Assembly: GCA_963718375.1 (NCBI GenBank)
Contig: CAVQZD010000005.1
Coordinates: 62,001 to 126,000, forward strand
Source: RBG-16-64-13 sp963718375
Lineage (GTDB): Bacteria > Actinomycetota > Thermoleophilia > RBG-16-64-13
Length of the DNA stretch: 64,000 nt
Direction of reading: 5' to 3'
The position numbers and the translations under genes are program-made. Below, in pieces: positions 17,033 through 28,441 of this stretch (the stretch's first letter is position 1; each line of letters opens with the position of its first letter). The notes beneath the pieces were generated by a model. The model worked only from the letters and a program-made list of their open reading frames with translations. It made no database searches and was not told the DNA's origin.

Positions 17033-17103
17033 TACGCCTGGAGGGTGTTCCGGATGCTCCAAAGGACCGTGGGAGACTGCCCGCGGTCGCAAGGGGGAGG
17101 ACG

Positions 17104-20796
<3,693 letters not shown>

Positions 20797-20804
20797 GAGG
20801 GCGC

Positions 20805-21227
20805 ATGGCTGTTCGAAAGTCAGAGGCCGTGTGGGAGGGGACGCTCAAAGAAGGCCGCGGCACCGTCCGGCTGGCAAGTGGGCTCTACGAAGGACCATAC
20901 ACCTACTCCTCGAGGTTCGAGGAGGGAGCCGGCACCAACCCCGAGGAGTTGGTGGGTGCTGCTCACGCCAGTTGCTTCTCGATGTTCTTGGCGGCTCTTC
21001 TCACAGATGCGGGCTACCAGCCCGCGCGCATCGCGACCTCAGCCACCGTGCACCTGGGAGCCGGACCGCTGATCGAGAAGATCGAGTTGTTCACTGAAGC
21101 AGAGGTGCCGGGGCTCGGTGGGGACGAGTTCCGCGAGCTGGCATCCAAAGCCAAGGACGCCTGTCCGGTGTCAAAGGCCTTGGCGAGCGTGCCGGAGATC
21201 ACGCTCAGCGCGAAGCTGCTCGACTGA
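20805..21227 (+). CDS. OsmC/Ohr-family peroxiredoxin-like protein
   Basis: Cysteine-dependent hydroperoxide-reducing family. It is 140 aa, with a strong AGGAGG before ATG 20805. The two redox cysteines are in EELVGAAHASCFSMFLAAL and KAKDACPVSKAL. The length and the N-terminal SEAVWEGTLKEGRGTVRLAS resemble the OsmC subgroup rather than Ohr. It is 8 nt behind nifJ; co-expression with an oxygen-sensitive iron-sulfur enzyme would suit a protective role, which is an inference. Confidence 0.88.
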   Translation: MAVRKSEAVWEGTLKEGRGTVRLASGLYEGPYTYSSRFEEGAGTNPEELVGAAHASCFSMFLAALLTDAGYQPARIATSATVHLGAGPLIEKIELFTEAEVPGLGGDEFRELASKAKDACPVSKALASVPEITLSAKLLD

Positions 21228-21228
21228 G

Positions 21229-22026
21229 TTGGTCAAAGCGCTGGCGCGACAACGGTCTTCGGATCCGCGGGCGGTGGACTACACGGTACGGGTAAGCGCT
21301 AGAGCCCGCCGGGTGAGGCTTCTCATGCGGCCGACGGGGCTTGAGGTAGTGGTCCCGCGGGGGTTCGATCAACGGCATATCCCTGATGTGCTCGCCGACA
21401 AGCGTGAGTGGATCGCGAGAGCGACCAGACAGATGGAAGAGCGACGCGCGCGGCTTGCGGTGCATCCCCCCTGTCTGCCGGCTCAGATCTCTCTGCCTGC
21501 TGTGGCCGAAGAATGGCAGGTCGAGTACCGAGCGCCTGAGGGCGCCGAGGAGGCCGCTGTGAGATGCGGGCGTGAACGCGCGGTCAGGGTACGAGAAGCT
21601 GCCGGTCATCGCCTGGTGGTGGCGGGAGACCCGAGGGACTTCGAAGGGTGCAAGCGAGGACTCTTGCGCTGGCTGAGCAGGCGAGCGCACATTGAGTTGC
21701 CGCGCCGTTTGGAGGCACTTGCGCGCGAGCACGGCTTCGAGTACGGCAGGGTCACCGTGCGGCAGCAGCGCACGCGATGGGGCAGCTGTTCGCGCCAGGG
21801 CAACATATCGGTCAACGCGCGGCTGCTGCTGTTGCCCTCGGCGGCCTGCGACTATGTTCTCGTTCACGAACTGTGTCACACGAGGCGGATGGACCACTCC
21901 TCCGCATTCTGGGACCTGCTGGAGAAGCATGATCCTGACTACAAGACCCACAAGAAGCTGGTGCGCGACGCCGCCCGAGCTCTTCCTACCTGGTTGGATC
22001 ACGAGCCGGACGAGTCGGCGATGTGA
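21229..22026 (+). CDS. YgjP/SprT-like M48 family zinc metallopeptidase
   Basis: COG1451 predicted metal-dependent hydrolase. It is 265 aa from TTG 21229, which immediately follows the osmC stop; GTG 21274 is a possible later start. Conserved features are the N-terminal beta-rich part (TVRVSARARRVRLLMRPTG), then RTRWGSCSRQGNISVNARLL, and the zinc motif VLVHELCHTRRMDHSSAFW containing HExxH with a downstream His. No signal peptide is visible, so it is cytoplasmic. Substrate unknown. It ends just upstream of the pyrC promoter. Confidence 0.85.
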   Translation: MVKALARQRSSDPRAVDYTVRVSARARRVRLLMRPTGLEVVVPRGFDQRHIPDVLADKREWIARATRQMEERRARLAVHPPCLPAQISLPAVAEEWQVEYRAPEGAEEAAVRCGRERAVRVREAAGHRLVVAGDPRDFEGCKRGLLRWLSRRAHIELPRRLEALAREHGFEYGRVTVRQQRTRWGSCSRQGNISVNARLLLLPSAACDYVLVHELCHTRRMDHSSAFWDLLEKHDPDYKTHKKLVRDAARALPTWLDHEPDESAM

Positions 22027-22037
22027 CGCGGCGACTC

Positions 22038-22066
22038 TGGACCGGCGGTGTGGTCCGCGGTACCAT
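22038..22066 (+). promoter_or_regulatory. Candidate promoter for pyrC
   Basis: TGGACC (22038-22043), a 17-nt spacer and TACCAT (22061-22066). The same -35/-10 layout occurs before pyrB. Transcription would begin a few bases before the PyrR hairpin, giving a short leader made almost entirely of that hairpin. Confidence 0.5.
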
Positions 22067-22073
22067 GAGTCGA

Positions 22074-22103
22074 CCTTTAAACGAGTCCAGTGAGACCGAA
22101 AGG
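22074..22103 (+). promoter_or_regulatory. PyrR-binding RNA hairpin over the pyrC ribosome-binding site
   Basis: CCUUU (22074-22078) pairs with AAAGG (22099-22103), enclosing GUC/GAC and the hexaloop CAGUGA (22088-22093). The AAAGG arm is the ribosome-binding site of ATG 22111. Between the arms the only difference from the pyrB copy is one base in the 5' internal loop (c/a), which supports conserved function rather than chance. Confidence 0.75.
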
Positions 22104-22110
22104 AACAAGG

Positions 22111-23529
22111 ATGGGCAGTACTTCACTTCCCTCCGTGCCAAGACTGGCCTGTCGCGTGCTTCCTCCTGAACGCTTTCTCCTTACGGGTGTGCATCTCTTC
22201 GACCCTGCGCGCGGGGTGGATGAAGAGGGGGAGCTTCTGGTCGAGGGAGGACAGATCGCAGCGCTGGGTGGGGCGGTCAAGAAGCCGGCGGGGGTCGAGA
22301 CCCTGGATGCCTACAAGGGCTGCTGGGTCTTCCCGGGGTTCGTCGACCCGCACTGTCACCTGCGCACGCCCGGGTACGAGTATAAGGAAGATCTATACAG
22401 TGGTTCTCTGGCCGCGGCGGCGGGCGGATACGTGGCTGTGGTGGCCATGGCGAACACGAACCCGGTGATCGACTGTGGGCCGCTGGCGGCCTGGGTGCTC
22501 GATGAGGCTGAGCGGAAAGCGGTGGTCAGGATCGGGCAAGTGGGAGCCATCAGCAGAGGCCTTGACGGGCAGGAACTGGCAGAGATGCGCGAGCTCGCCG
22601 AGGCTGGCGTGGCCGGCTTCTCCGATGACGGCAGGCCGGTTGCGGACGCCGACCTGTTGCTCCACGCCCTCCGCTACGTGCGCGGGACGGGTCTTCCCTT
22701 GCTCCTTCACTTGGAGGACAAGAGCCTGTCGGCTGACGGGGTCATGCACGAAGGCAAGTGGAGCGCCCGCTTGGGACTGAAGGGCATACCGGCGGCGGCC
22801 GAGTCGAGACCGCTCGGGGCAGATCTGGAGGTCATCAGATATGCGCAGGCCGAGGCGGGACGCGTTCGTGCGAGCGGGAGCGCGCCCGACGGTACAAGGG
22901 ACGACTCGATGGCAGGGGGCAGGCCTTTGGTCCACTTCCAGCACCTGTCGGCTGCGGAGAGTGTCCGCCTCGTGAGACGAGCAAAGGAGGACGGCCTGCT
23001 TATCACGGCGGAGGTGAGCCCCTCCCATCTGCTGCTCACCGACGAGCGGTTGACGGAGCTAGACCAGAACCTGAAGATCAACCCTCCCCTTCGCGCGGGC
23101 GAAGATCGGGACGCCCTTGTGCAAGCGTTGGTGGATGGGACCATAGACTGCATCGGCACCGACCATGCGCCGCATGCTCCGCAAGAAAAGGACGTACCCA
23201 TCGAGGACGCGGCTTTCGGCAGCACCAACCTGGAGACCGCCTTTGCCGCCTTGCATAGCGGCCTGGTGCTCACGGGCGCGCTGCCACTCGAGCGGCTGGT
23301 CGAGACCCTGTCGGGTGCACCTTCGCGCATACTAGGGTTCGAGGCACCCCGCCTGGCGGTGGGCGCCCCGGCCGACTTCTGTGTTGCAGACCTGAACGAG
23401 ACTTGGACGGTCACGCCGGATGAGCTGAGTGGGAAGAGCCGCAACTGCGCGTTCTTGGGAGAGAGGCTGACCGGCCGAGTGCGCATGACGGTTGTCGACG
23501 GGGCGCGCCGCTACGAGCGCGCCGGCTAG
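22111..23529 (+). CDS. pyrC: Dihydroorotase (class I)
   Basis: Zinc amidohydrolase that cyclises N-carbamoyl-aspartate to dihydroorotate. It is 472 aa from ATG 22111, the first start downstream of the PyrR hairpin. Metal-binding HxH is in FPGFVDPHCHLRTPGYEYKE. Further motifs are AMANTNPVID, GFSDDGRPV, LLHLEDKSL, ITAEVSPSHLLLTD and GTDHAPHAPQEK with the catalytic Asp. The ending LSGAPSRILGF, then APADFCVADL, is typical of the amidohydrolase beta domain. It is followed 8 nt later by a peroxiredoxin. Confidence 0.95.
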   Translation: MGSTSLPSVPRLACRVLPPERFLLTGVHLFDPARGVDEEGELLVEGGQIAALGGAVKKPAGVETLDAYKGCWVFPGFVDPHCHLRTPGYEYKEDLYSGSLAAAAGGYVAVVAMANTNPVIDCGPLAAWVLDEAERKAVVRIGQVGAISRGLDGQELAEMRELAEAGVAGFSDDGRPVADADLLLHALRYVRGTGLPLLLHLEDKSLSADGVMHEGKWSARLGLKGIPAAAESRPLGADLEVIRYAQAEAGRVRASGSAPDGTRDDSMAGGRPLVHFQHLSAAESVRLVRRAKEDGLLITAEVSPSHLLLTDERLTELDQNLKINPPLRAGEDRDALVQALVDGTIDCIGTDHAPHAPQEKDVPIEDAAFGSTNLETAFAALHSGLVLTGALPLERLVETLSGAPSRILGFEAPRLAVGAPADFCVADLNETWTVTPDELSGKSRNCAFLGERLTGRVRMTVVDGARRYERAG

Positions 23530-23537
23530 GGGGGCGG

Positions 23538-24002
23538 ATGCTGGCGGTCGGTGACAGAGCGCCGCAGTTCGTGGCTGTGGGGACCAGTGGTGAGGTGGAT
23601 CTTGGCGACATATTGGAGCGCGGCCCCGTGGTCCTGTACTTCTTCCCTCGGGCCATGACGGGCGGGTGTACGACCGAAGCTCTCGAATTCAACGAGCTGC
23701 TATCCCGGTTCACGGAGCTCGGGGTGACGGTCATGGGGGTCTCGGTGGACACCGTGCAAAGACAGCAGAGGTTTCGGGACAAGTACGGTCTGCAGCTCGA
23801 ACTGATCAGCGACCATGACCGCGGGATAGGCGTGGCCTACGGCACGCTCAAAGGCGATGTCACCACCAGCAACGAGAGAGATACGGTGGTGATCGCGGAC
23901 GACGGGACCATCCTCCTCACCTACAAGAGAGCGACCGCCAAAGGGCACGCACAGGGTGTACTGGAGGACGTCAGTAGGCTACGGGACCAGGGTGTGTTGT
24001 AG
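23538..24002 (+). CDS. bcp: Peroxiredoxin, BCP/PrxQ type with a single cysteine
   Basis: Thiol peroxidase for hydrogen peroxide and organic peroxides. It is 154 aa. The active site is YFFPRAMTGGCTTEALEF, the PxxxTxxC motif of peroxiredoxins. It is the only Cys in the protein: the resolving Cys five residues later in PrxQ is Leu here, so it should work as a 1-Cys enzyme needing an external thiol. Other blocks are VMGVSVDTVQRQQRFRDKYG and LISDHDRGIGVAYG. It sits 8 nt after pyrC and starts a small redox gene group. Confidence 0.9.
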   Translation: MLAVGDRAPQFVAVGTSGEVDLGDILERGPVVLYFFPRAMTGGCTTEALEFNELLSRFTELGVTVMGVSVDTVQRQQRFRDKYGLQLELISDHDRGIGVAYGTLKGDVTTSNERDTVVIADDGTILLTYKRATAKGHAQGVLEDVSRLRDQGVL

Positions 24003-24011
24003 GCGCTGGTG

Positions 24012-24287
24012 ATGGGCCTCTTCTCCTCAAGGGAGCATCATCTGTTCGACACTCACGAGCCGCAGTTCAGGTGTCCCTCCTGGGCGGTGGGGCGAATCGT
24101 GGAGCGCGATGGCCGCTTCTATCGGGTGACCCGTTGGGTAGAGCTTCCACCGGTCGCCTTGGACCGGGGTGGGTCGGTCGGGCAGTGGCAAGTCTGGGGG
24201 CAGCGAATCTCGGATCGTCAAATAAGACGAGAAGTTGTCTGTGCCGCGGAGGCGATACTGGGTGACGGAGAGCCTATTGAAGACTGA
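24012..24287 (+). CDS. Small hypothetical protein
   Basis: A 91-aa protein I do not recognise. It starts at ATG 24012 (GTG 24009 is adjacent). It has no membrane segment or signal peptide. The middle is rich in aromatic and basic residues (FRCPSWAVGRIVERDGRFY, then RVTRWVELPP and GQWQVWGQRISDRQIRREV) and looks like a small beta-fold; two Cys residues are far apart. It is preceded by a peroxiredoxin (9 nt) and followed by a nitroreductase (16 nt), all co-oriented, so a redox-linked role is possible but unsupported. Confidence 0.6.
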   Translation: MGLFSSREHHLFDTHEPQFRCPSWAVGRIVERDGRFYRVTRWVELPPVALDRGGSVGQWQVWGQRISDRQIRREVVCAAEAILGDGEPIED

Positions 24288-24303
24288 GATGAGGAGAGGT
24301 CAT

Positions 24304-24825
24304 ATGGATGCACTGCAGGCGATCCTCACGCGGCGCTGCGTGCGTAGTTATACAGACCAGGCCGTGTCGCCCGAACAGGTCGAAATGCTCCTGCGTGCGG
24401 CGATGGCAGCGCCATCGGCCGGGAATCAGCAGCCCTGGCGTTTTGTCGTGGTGCGGGATCGAGAGCGGCTGGGGGAGATGGCCGCGCAGGAACCGCACGG
24501 CAGCATGATCGCGCGGGCGCAGATAGCTGTTGTCGTGTGTGCGGACATGCAGATGGTCAGTCATGAGGGCTTCTGGATCCAAGACTGTGCCGCCGCAACC
24601 CAGAACCTCTTGCTTGCCGCTCACGCGCTCGATCTCGGGGCCGTCTGGGTCGGCACGTATCCGCGCGAAGAAAGGGTCCGAGGAGTAGCAGAGGTGCTGG
24701 GCCTGCCGGACCAGGTGCTCGCGTTTGCGGTCGTTCCCATCGGATACCCAGCGGACCGGCCAGGTCCTGTGGACCGCTTCGATCAGGGACGGGTGTCTAT
24801 CGACCGATATGAGGAGACGGCATGA
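24304..24825 (+). CDS. Nitroreductase-family FMN oxidoreductase
   Basis: FMN-dependent NAD(P)H oxidoreductase fold. It is 173 aa from ATG 24304, preceded by AGGAGAGG. Family features are the N-terminal ILTRRCVRSYTDQAVSPEQV with its Arg-x-Ser FMN contacts, APSAGNQQPWRFVVV, the DCAAATQNLLLAAHALDLG helix, VWVGTYP and the C-terminal FAVVPIGYPAD. The substrate (nitroaromatics, quinones, flavin or a thioredoxin-like partner) cannot be deduced. It overlaps the downstream flavin reductase by 4 nt (ATGA), which suggests paired function. Confidence 0.9.
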   Translation: MDALQAILTRRCVRSYTDQAVSPEQVEMLLRAAMAAPSAGNQQPWRFVVVRDRERLGEMAAQEPHGSMIARAQIAVVVCADMQMVSHEGFWIQDCAAATQNLLLAAHALDLGAVWVGTYPREERVRGVAEVLGLPDQVLAFAVVPIGYPADRPGPVDRFDQGRVSIDRYEETA

Positions 24826-25400
24826 AAGTCTCGCTGGGGGCTCGACCCGCGGCCTATCCCACGCCGGTGTTCGTCGTCGGCACGTACGATGCGGAGGGCA
24901 AGGCGAATGTGATGACGGTCGCGTGGGGCGGTGTGTGCTGCTCAGACCCTCCATGCGTAGCGGTCTCAGTGCGCAAGGCGACATACACCTATGGCAATCT
25001 CATGGAGCGCAAGGCCTTCACCGTGGGCATCCCGTCTCTCGAACATATGCAGGCTGCCGACTACTTCGGCATCGCCTCGGGTCGCGACGTTGACAAGTTG
25101 GGCGTGGCGGGTATGACTGCGGTGCGTTCGGAGTTGGTCGACGCGCCCTATGTCGACGAGTTCCCATTGGTGCTGGAGTGTAAGGTGGTGAACGTCGCCG
25201 AACTGGGACTGCACACGCAGTTCGTGGGCGAGATCTTGGATATCAAAGCGGAGCCAAGCTGTCTGGACGAAAGCGGCAAGGTGTCGGCCGAGCTGCTGCG
25301 TCCTTTCAGTTGGGCGCCCATCGATAATCACTACTACGGGATAGGTCAACGACTGGGACGCGGCTTCACTGAGGGGAGGACCCTGCAGGGGAAGCCATGA
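24822..25400 (+). CDS. Flavin reductase-like FMN-binding domain protein
   Basis: Split-barrel flavin reductase/flavoredoxin family. It is 192 aa. The domain reads AYPTPVFVVGTYDAEGKANV and MTVAWGGVCCSDPPCVAVSV, then KATYTYGNLMERKAFTVGIP, LGLHTQFVGEIL and the C-terminal NHYYGIGQRLGRGF. This resembles flavoredoxins of anaerobes. It starts within the nitroreductase stop codon, so the pair is translationally coupled. Likely an FMN electron carrier or NAD(P)H:flavin reductase; the exact partner is unknown. Confidence 0.87.
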   Translation: MKVSLGARPAAYPTPVFVVGTYDAEGKANVMTVAWGGVCCSDPPCVAVSVRKATYTYGNLMERKAFTVGIPSLEHMQAADYFGIASGRDVDKLGVAGMTAVRSELVDAPYVDEFPLVLECKVVNVAELGLHTQFVGEILDIKAEPSCLDESGKVSAELLRPFSWAPIDNHYYGIGQRLGRGFTEGRTLQGKP

Positions 25401-25486
25401 AGAGTGCGGGTGGCGCTGGTATTCTTCAGCCTCAGCGTCGTGACCGCACAGGCCGACCACCACGATAGCGAGCGGAGGGCAGCGGG

Positions 25487-26437
25487 ATGATCGTCACCAC
25501 TAAGGAGCTGTTCAGGCTGGCGTACGGCAAGTTCGCCGTCGGAGCGTACAACATCAACAACATGGAGCAGACGCTGGGCCTCTTTAAGGGCAATCTGGAC
25601 TCGAAGGCGCCCTTCATCATCCAGATATCAAAGGGGGCTCGCTCGTACGCAGACAAGCGCATGCTCGAGGGCATCATCAAGGCGGCTGATGAGATCTTTC
25701 CCGAGGCCATCTTCGCCGTGCATCTGGACCACGGCGATCTCGAGAGTGCCATGGATTGCATCGAGAGCGGGTTCTACTCATCCGTCATGATCGACGCTTC
25801 GGGTCAACCGTTCGACGAGAACGTGAGGATCACCAAAGACGTGGTGGAGGCGGCTCACGCTCGCGGAATAACCGTCGAAGCGGAGTTGGGTCAGTTGGGC
25901 GGAGTGGAAGAGCACGTGCAAGTCGAGGAGAAGAACGCGCATCTCACCGACCCGGCCGAAGCTGAGACTTTCGTCAAAGAGACCGGCTGCGACAGTCTGG
26001 CTGTGGCTATCGGCACCAGCCACGGAGCATACAAATTCACCGGCCACCAGGGGCTCCATCTTGACGTGGCGGCTGAGATCCAGAAGCGTCTGCCGGGATT
26101 CCCGCTCGTGATGCACGGTTCGTCGTCGGTGCCGCAGGAAGAGGTGGCGCGCATCAACGCGGCCGGAGGGACCCTCAAGGGTGCCAAGGGAGTGGACGAG
26201 GACGAATTCGCCAAGGCGGTGCCCCTGGGGGTGACCAAAGTGAATATAGACACCGACGGCCGCCTCGTGTGGACGAGAGTGCATCGCGAGTTCTTCCGCG
26301 ACAGTCCGGAGAAGTTCGACCTCCGCGACCCAGGCAAGATATTCATTGCGGAGTACGCGAAGTTCATCGCACACAAGAACGAGAAGTTGCAGTCCGCAGG
26401 CACCTTGGACGCGGTGCGAAAGGCAGTGGCCGTGTAG
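25487..26437 (+). CDS. fba: Class II fructose-bisphosphate aldolase
   Basis: Zinc-dependent aldolase interconverting fructose-1,6-bisphosphate with DHAP and glyceraldehyde-3-phosphate. It is 316 aa. A GGAGGG precedes ATG 25487. Zinc and catalytic residues lie in FAVHLDHGDLESAMD (Asp81/His82), VEAELGQLGG, AIGTSHGAYKF, VMHGSSSVP and VTKVNIDTDGRLVWTR. Tagatose-bisphosphate aldolase is a close relative, but this length and the following pckG favour glycolysis/gluconeogenesis. Confidence 0.94.
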   Translation: MIVTTKELFRLAYGKFAVGAYNINNMEQTLGLFKGNLDSKAPFIIQISKGARSYADKRMLEGIIKAADEIFPEAIFAVHLDHGDLESAMDCIESGFYSSVMIDASGQPFDENVRITKDVVEAAHARGITVEAELGQLGGVEEHVQVEEKNAHLTDPAEAETFVKETGCDSLAVAIGTSHGAYKFTGHQGLHLDVAAEIQKRLPGFPLVMHGSSSVPQEEVARINAAGGTLKGAKGVDEDEFAKAVPLGVTKVNIDTDGRLVWTRVHREFFRDSPEKFDLRDPGKIFIAEYAKFIAHKNEKLQSAGTLDAVRKAVAV

Positions 26438-26463
26438 CTGCCTGTCCGTTGTCTCTTATGGTA

Positions 26464-26481
26464 TCTTTCGTGCACGAAAGA
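26464..26481. promoter_or_regulatory. Perfect 18-bp palindrome, candidate operator between fba and pckG
   Basis: TCTTTCGTGCACGAAAGA is a perfect inverted repeat 27 bp after the fba stop and about 125 bp before the pckG start. There is no T-run to make it a terminator. The size and symmetry fit a homodimeric repressor or activator site; I cannot name the regulator. Confidence 0.45.
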
Positions 26482-26505
26482 CCGGCGGACGACGTCATCG
26501 ATCCA

Positions 26506-26560
26506 CCGGCCTTATTGCGAAGGCCGGCATACCTGCTTGCAGGGCTGATTTGCCGGCCCT
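26506..26560 (+). promoter_or_regulatory. Structured leader of pckG with mutually exclusive hairpins
   Basis: CCGGCCTT (26506-26513) and AAGGCCGG (26520-26527) make a perfect 8-bp stem with a 6-nt loop. The right arm overlaps GGCCGGCA (26522-26529), which can instead pair perfectly with TGCCGGCC (26551-26558). A small CCTGC/GCAGG hairpin (26532-26543) fits inside the second structure. Two alternative folds in a leader are typical of attenuators or riboregulators, but no ligand-binding class is recognised. Confidence 0.45.
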
Positions 26561-26606
26561 AGCTGTATCTGGAGCAGCACCGACCGCTCATCGAATGGAG
26601 GAAGAT

Positions 26607-28424
26607 TTGGCGGCCGCACCCGAGAGTCCTACCCAGAACAAGAAGTTGCTTGCCTGGATCGAAGAGATCGCCGATCTATGCAAGCCCGAAGGCGTGCACG
26701 TTTGTGGGGGCACGCAGGCTGAGTACGAAAACCTGTGCGACTTACTGGTCGAGCACGGCACCTTCACCAAGCTGAACGACAAGCTGCGTCCCAACTCCTT
26801 TCTGGCGCGATCGCATCCCAGCGACGTCGCCCGAGTCGAAGACCGCACTTATATCTGCACTGACACGGACGCGGATGCCGGTCCGACCAACAACTGGGCT
26901 GACGCGGCCGAGATGAAAGAGAAGATGCGCGGCATGTTCAAGGGCTGCATGGCCGGCCGTACCATGTACGTGATCCCTTTCTCGATGGGGCCGGTCGGCT
27001 CGCCATTCTCAAAGATAGGCATCGAGATCACCGACTCGGCGTATGTCGTGGTCAACATGATGATCATGACCCGGGTGGGCACGGCAGTCTTGGACGCCTT
27101 GGGCGAAGACGGCGAGTTCATCCCCTGTCTGCATTCTGTGGGGGCGCCTTTGGCTCCGGGCCAAGAAGACGTGGCGTGGCCCTGCGAGCGCGACCCTGCC
27201 AACAAGTACATCGTCCACTTCCCCGACGAGCCCTCCATCTGGTCATATGGCTCTGGCTACGGAGGCAACGCACTCTTGGGCAAGAAGTGCTTGGCCTTGC
27301 GTATCGCCTCGGTGGTGGGGCGCAAGGAGGGTTGGCTGGCGGAGCATATGCTCATCCTTTGTCTGACTTCTCCCGAGGGCAAGAAGCACTACATCGCGGG
27401 CGCGTTCCCCAGCGCATGTGGAAAGACCAATCTGGCCATGATGCTGCCCAGTCTGCCGGGCTGGAAGGTGACTTGCGTGGGAGACGACATCGCTTGGATG
27501 CGCATGGGCAAGGACGGGCGTCTTTACGCGATGAATCCCGAGACCGGCTTCTTCGGAGTGGCGCCGGGCACCTCGATGCAGTCCAACCCTAACGCCATGG
27601 AGTCCTTCAAGCAGAACAGCATCTTCACCAACACCGCGCTCACCGACGAGGGAGATGTGTGGTGGGAAGATATGGGCGTCGCCGCGCCTGCGCATGCCAT
27701 CGACTGGGAGGGCGATGACTGGTCGCCGGACTCCGAGAAGAAGGCTGCTCATCCCAACTCGCGCTTCACCGCTCCGGCGGTGCAGTGCCCGGTCATCGAC
27801 CCCGATTGGCAGAACCCGGAAGGCGTGCCGATCTCAGCGATCCTGTTCGGCGGTCGGCGTGGGAGCACGGTGCCCTTGGTCTACGAGGCCTTCGACTGGG
27901 AGCATGGCGTGTTCATGGGCTCGGCGGCCGGTTCTGAGACCACAGCCGCCAACCTGAGCAAGACCGGCGTGCTCAGGCATGACCCCTTTGCCATGCTGCC
28001 CTTCTGTGGCTACAACATGGGCGACTACTTCGCTCATTGGCTCTCCATGGCTGACCGCACGGACGCGTCGAAGCTGCCGAGCATCTTCTTCGTCAACTGG
28101 TTCCGCAAGGCCGAAGACGGCCACTGGCTGTGGCCGGGCTACGGTGAGAACAGCCGCGTGCTCAAGTGGATAGCGGAGCGAGTGGATGGTAACGGCGCGG
28201 CGCAGGAGACGGCCATCGGCAACTTGCCCACCGCGGATGCGCTAGACCTCTCGGGTATTGACGTACCCGCTGAGGACCTTCGGGCCCTGCTTCACGTGGA
28301 TGTCGAGGCCTGGAAGGCGGAGGCCGAAGGGCTGTCTGAGTACTACGATAAGTTCGGCGAGAGACTGCCCGAAGCGTTGCGCGGTCAGCTGACAGCGCTC
28401 CAAGAGCGTCTGGCCAAGGCTTAG
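26607..28424 (+). CDS. pckG: Phosphoenolpyruvate carboxykinase (GTP)
   Basis: Interconverts oxaloacetate + GTP and PEP + GDP + CO2, for gluconeogenesis or anaplerosis. It is 605 aa from TTG 26607, chosen because GGAGG sits 5 nt before it; ATG 26595 would add four residues but overlaps that site. Family motifs are IPFSMGPVGSP, GSGYGGNALLGKKCLALRIA, the P-loop GAFPSACGKTNL with the reactive Cys (about 265-276), GDDIAWM (about 292-298), GFFGVAPGTS, and the ending FVNWFRK, WPGYGENSRVLKW. It is the GTP type, not the ATP type. The leader contains alternative hairpins. Confidence 0.95.
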   Translation: MAAAPESPTQNKKLLAWIEEIADLCKPEGVHVCGGTQAEYENLCDLLVEHGTFTKLNDKLRPNSFLARSHPSDVARVEDRTYICTDTDADAGPTNNWADAAEMKEKMRGMFKGCMAGRTMYVIPFSMGPVGSPFSKIGIEITDSAYVVVNMMIMTRVGTAVLDALGEDGEFIPCLHSVGAPLAPGQEDVAWPCERDPANKYIVHFPDEPSIWSYGSGYGGNALLGKKCLALRIASVVGRKEGWLAEHMLILCLTSPEGKKHYIAGAFPSACGKTNLAMMLPSLPGWKVTCVGDDIAWMRMGKDGRLYAMNPETGFFGVAPGTSMQSNPNAMESFKQNSIFTNTALTDEGDVWWEDMGVAAPAHAIDWEGDDWSPDSEKKAAHPNSRFTAPAVQCPVIDPDWQNPEGVPISAILFGGRRGSTVPLVYEAFDWEHGVFMGSAAGSETTAANLSKTGVLRHDPFAMLPFCGYNMGDYFAHWLSMADRTDASKLPSIFFVNWFRKAEDGHWLWPGYGENSRVLKWIAERVDGNGAAQETAIGNLPTADALDLSGIDVPAEDLRALLHVDVEAWKAEAEGLSEYYDKFGERLPEALRGQLTALQERLAKA

Positions 28425-28441
28425 CCGACAGGAGGCCCGCG

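Noticed and set aside
16930..17103. N-terminal extension of nifJ into pyrB
   Set aside because: PFOR proteins begin at the MAKQMAVIDG segment, and a good ribosome-binding site precedes ATG 17104.
26346..26594. Upstream extension of the pckG reading frame into fba
   Set aside because: It runs through the end of fba and the structured leader with no similarity to PEP carboxykinase.
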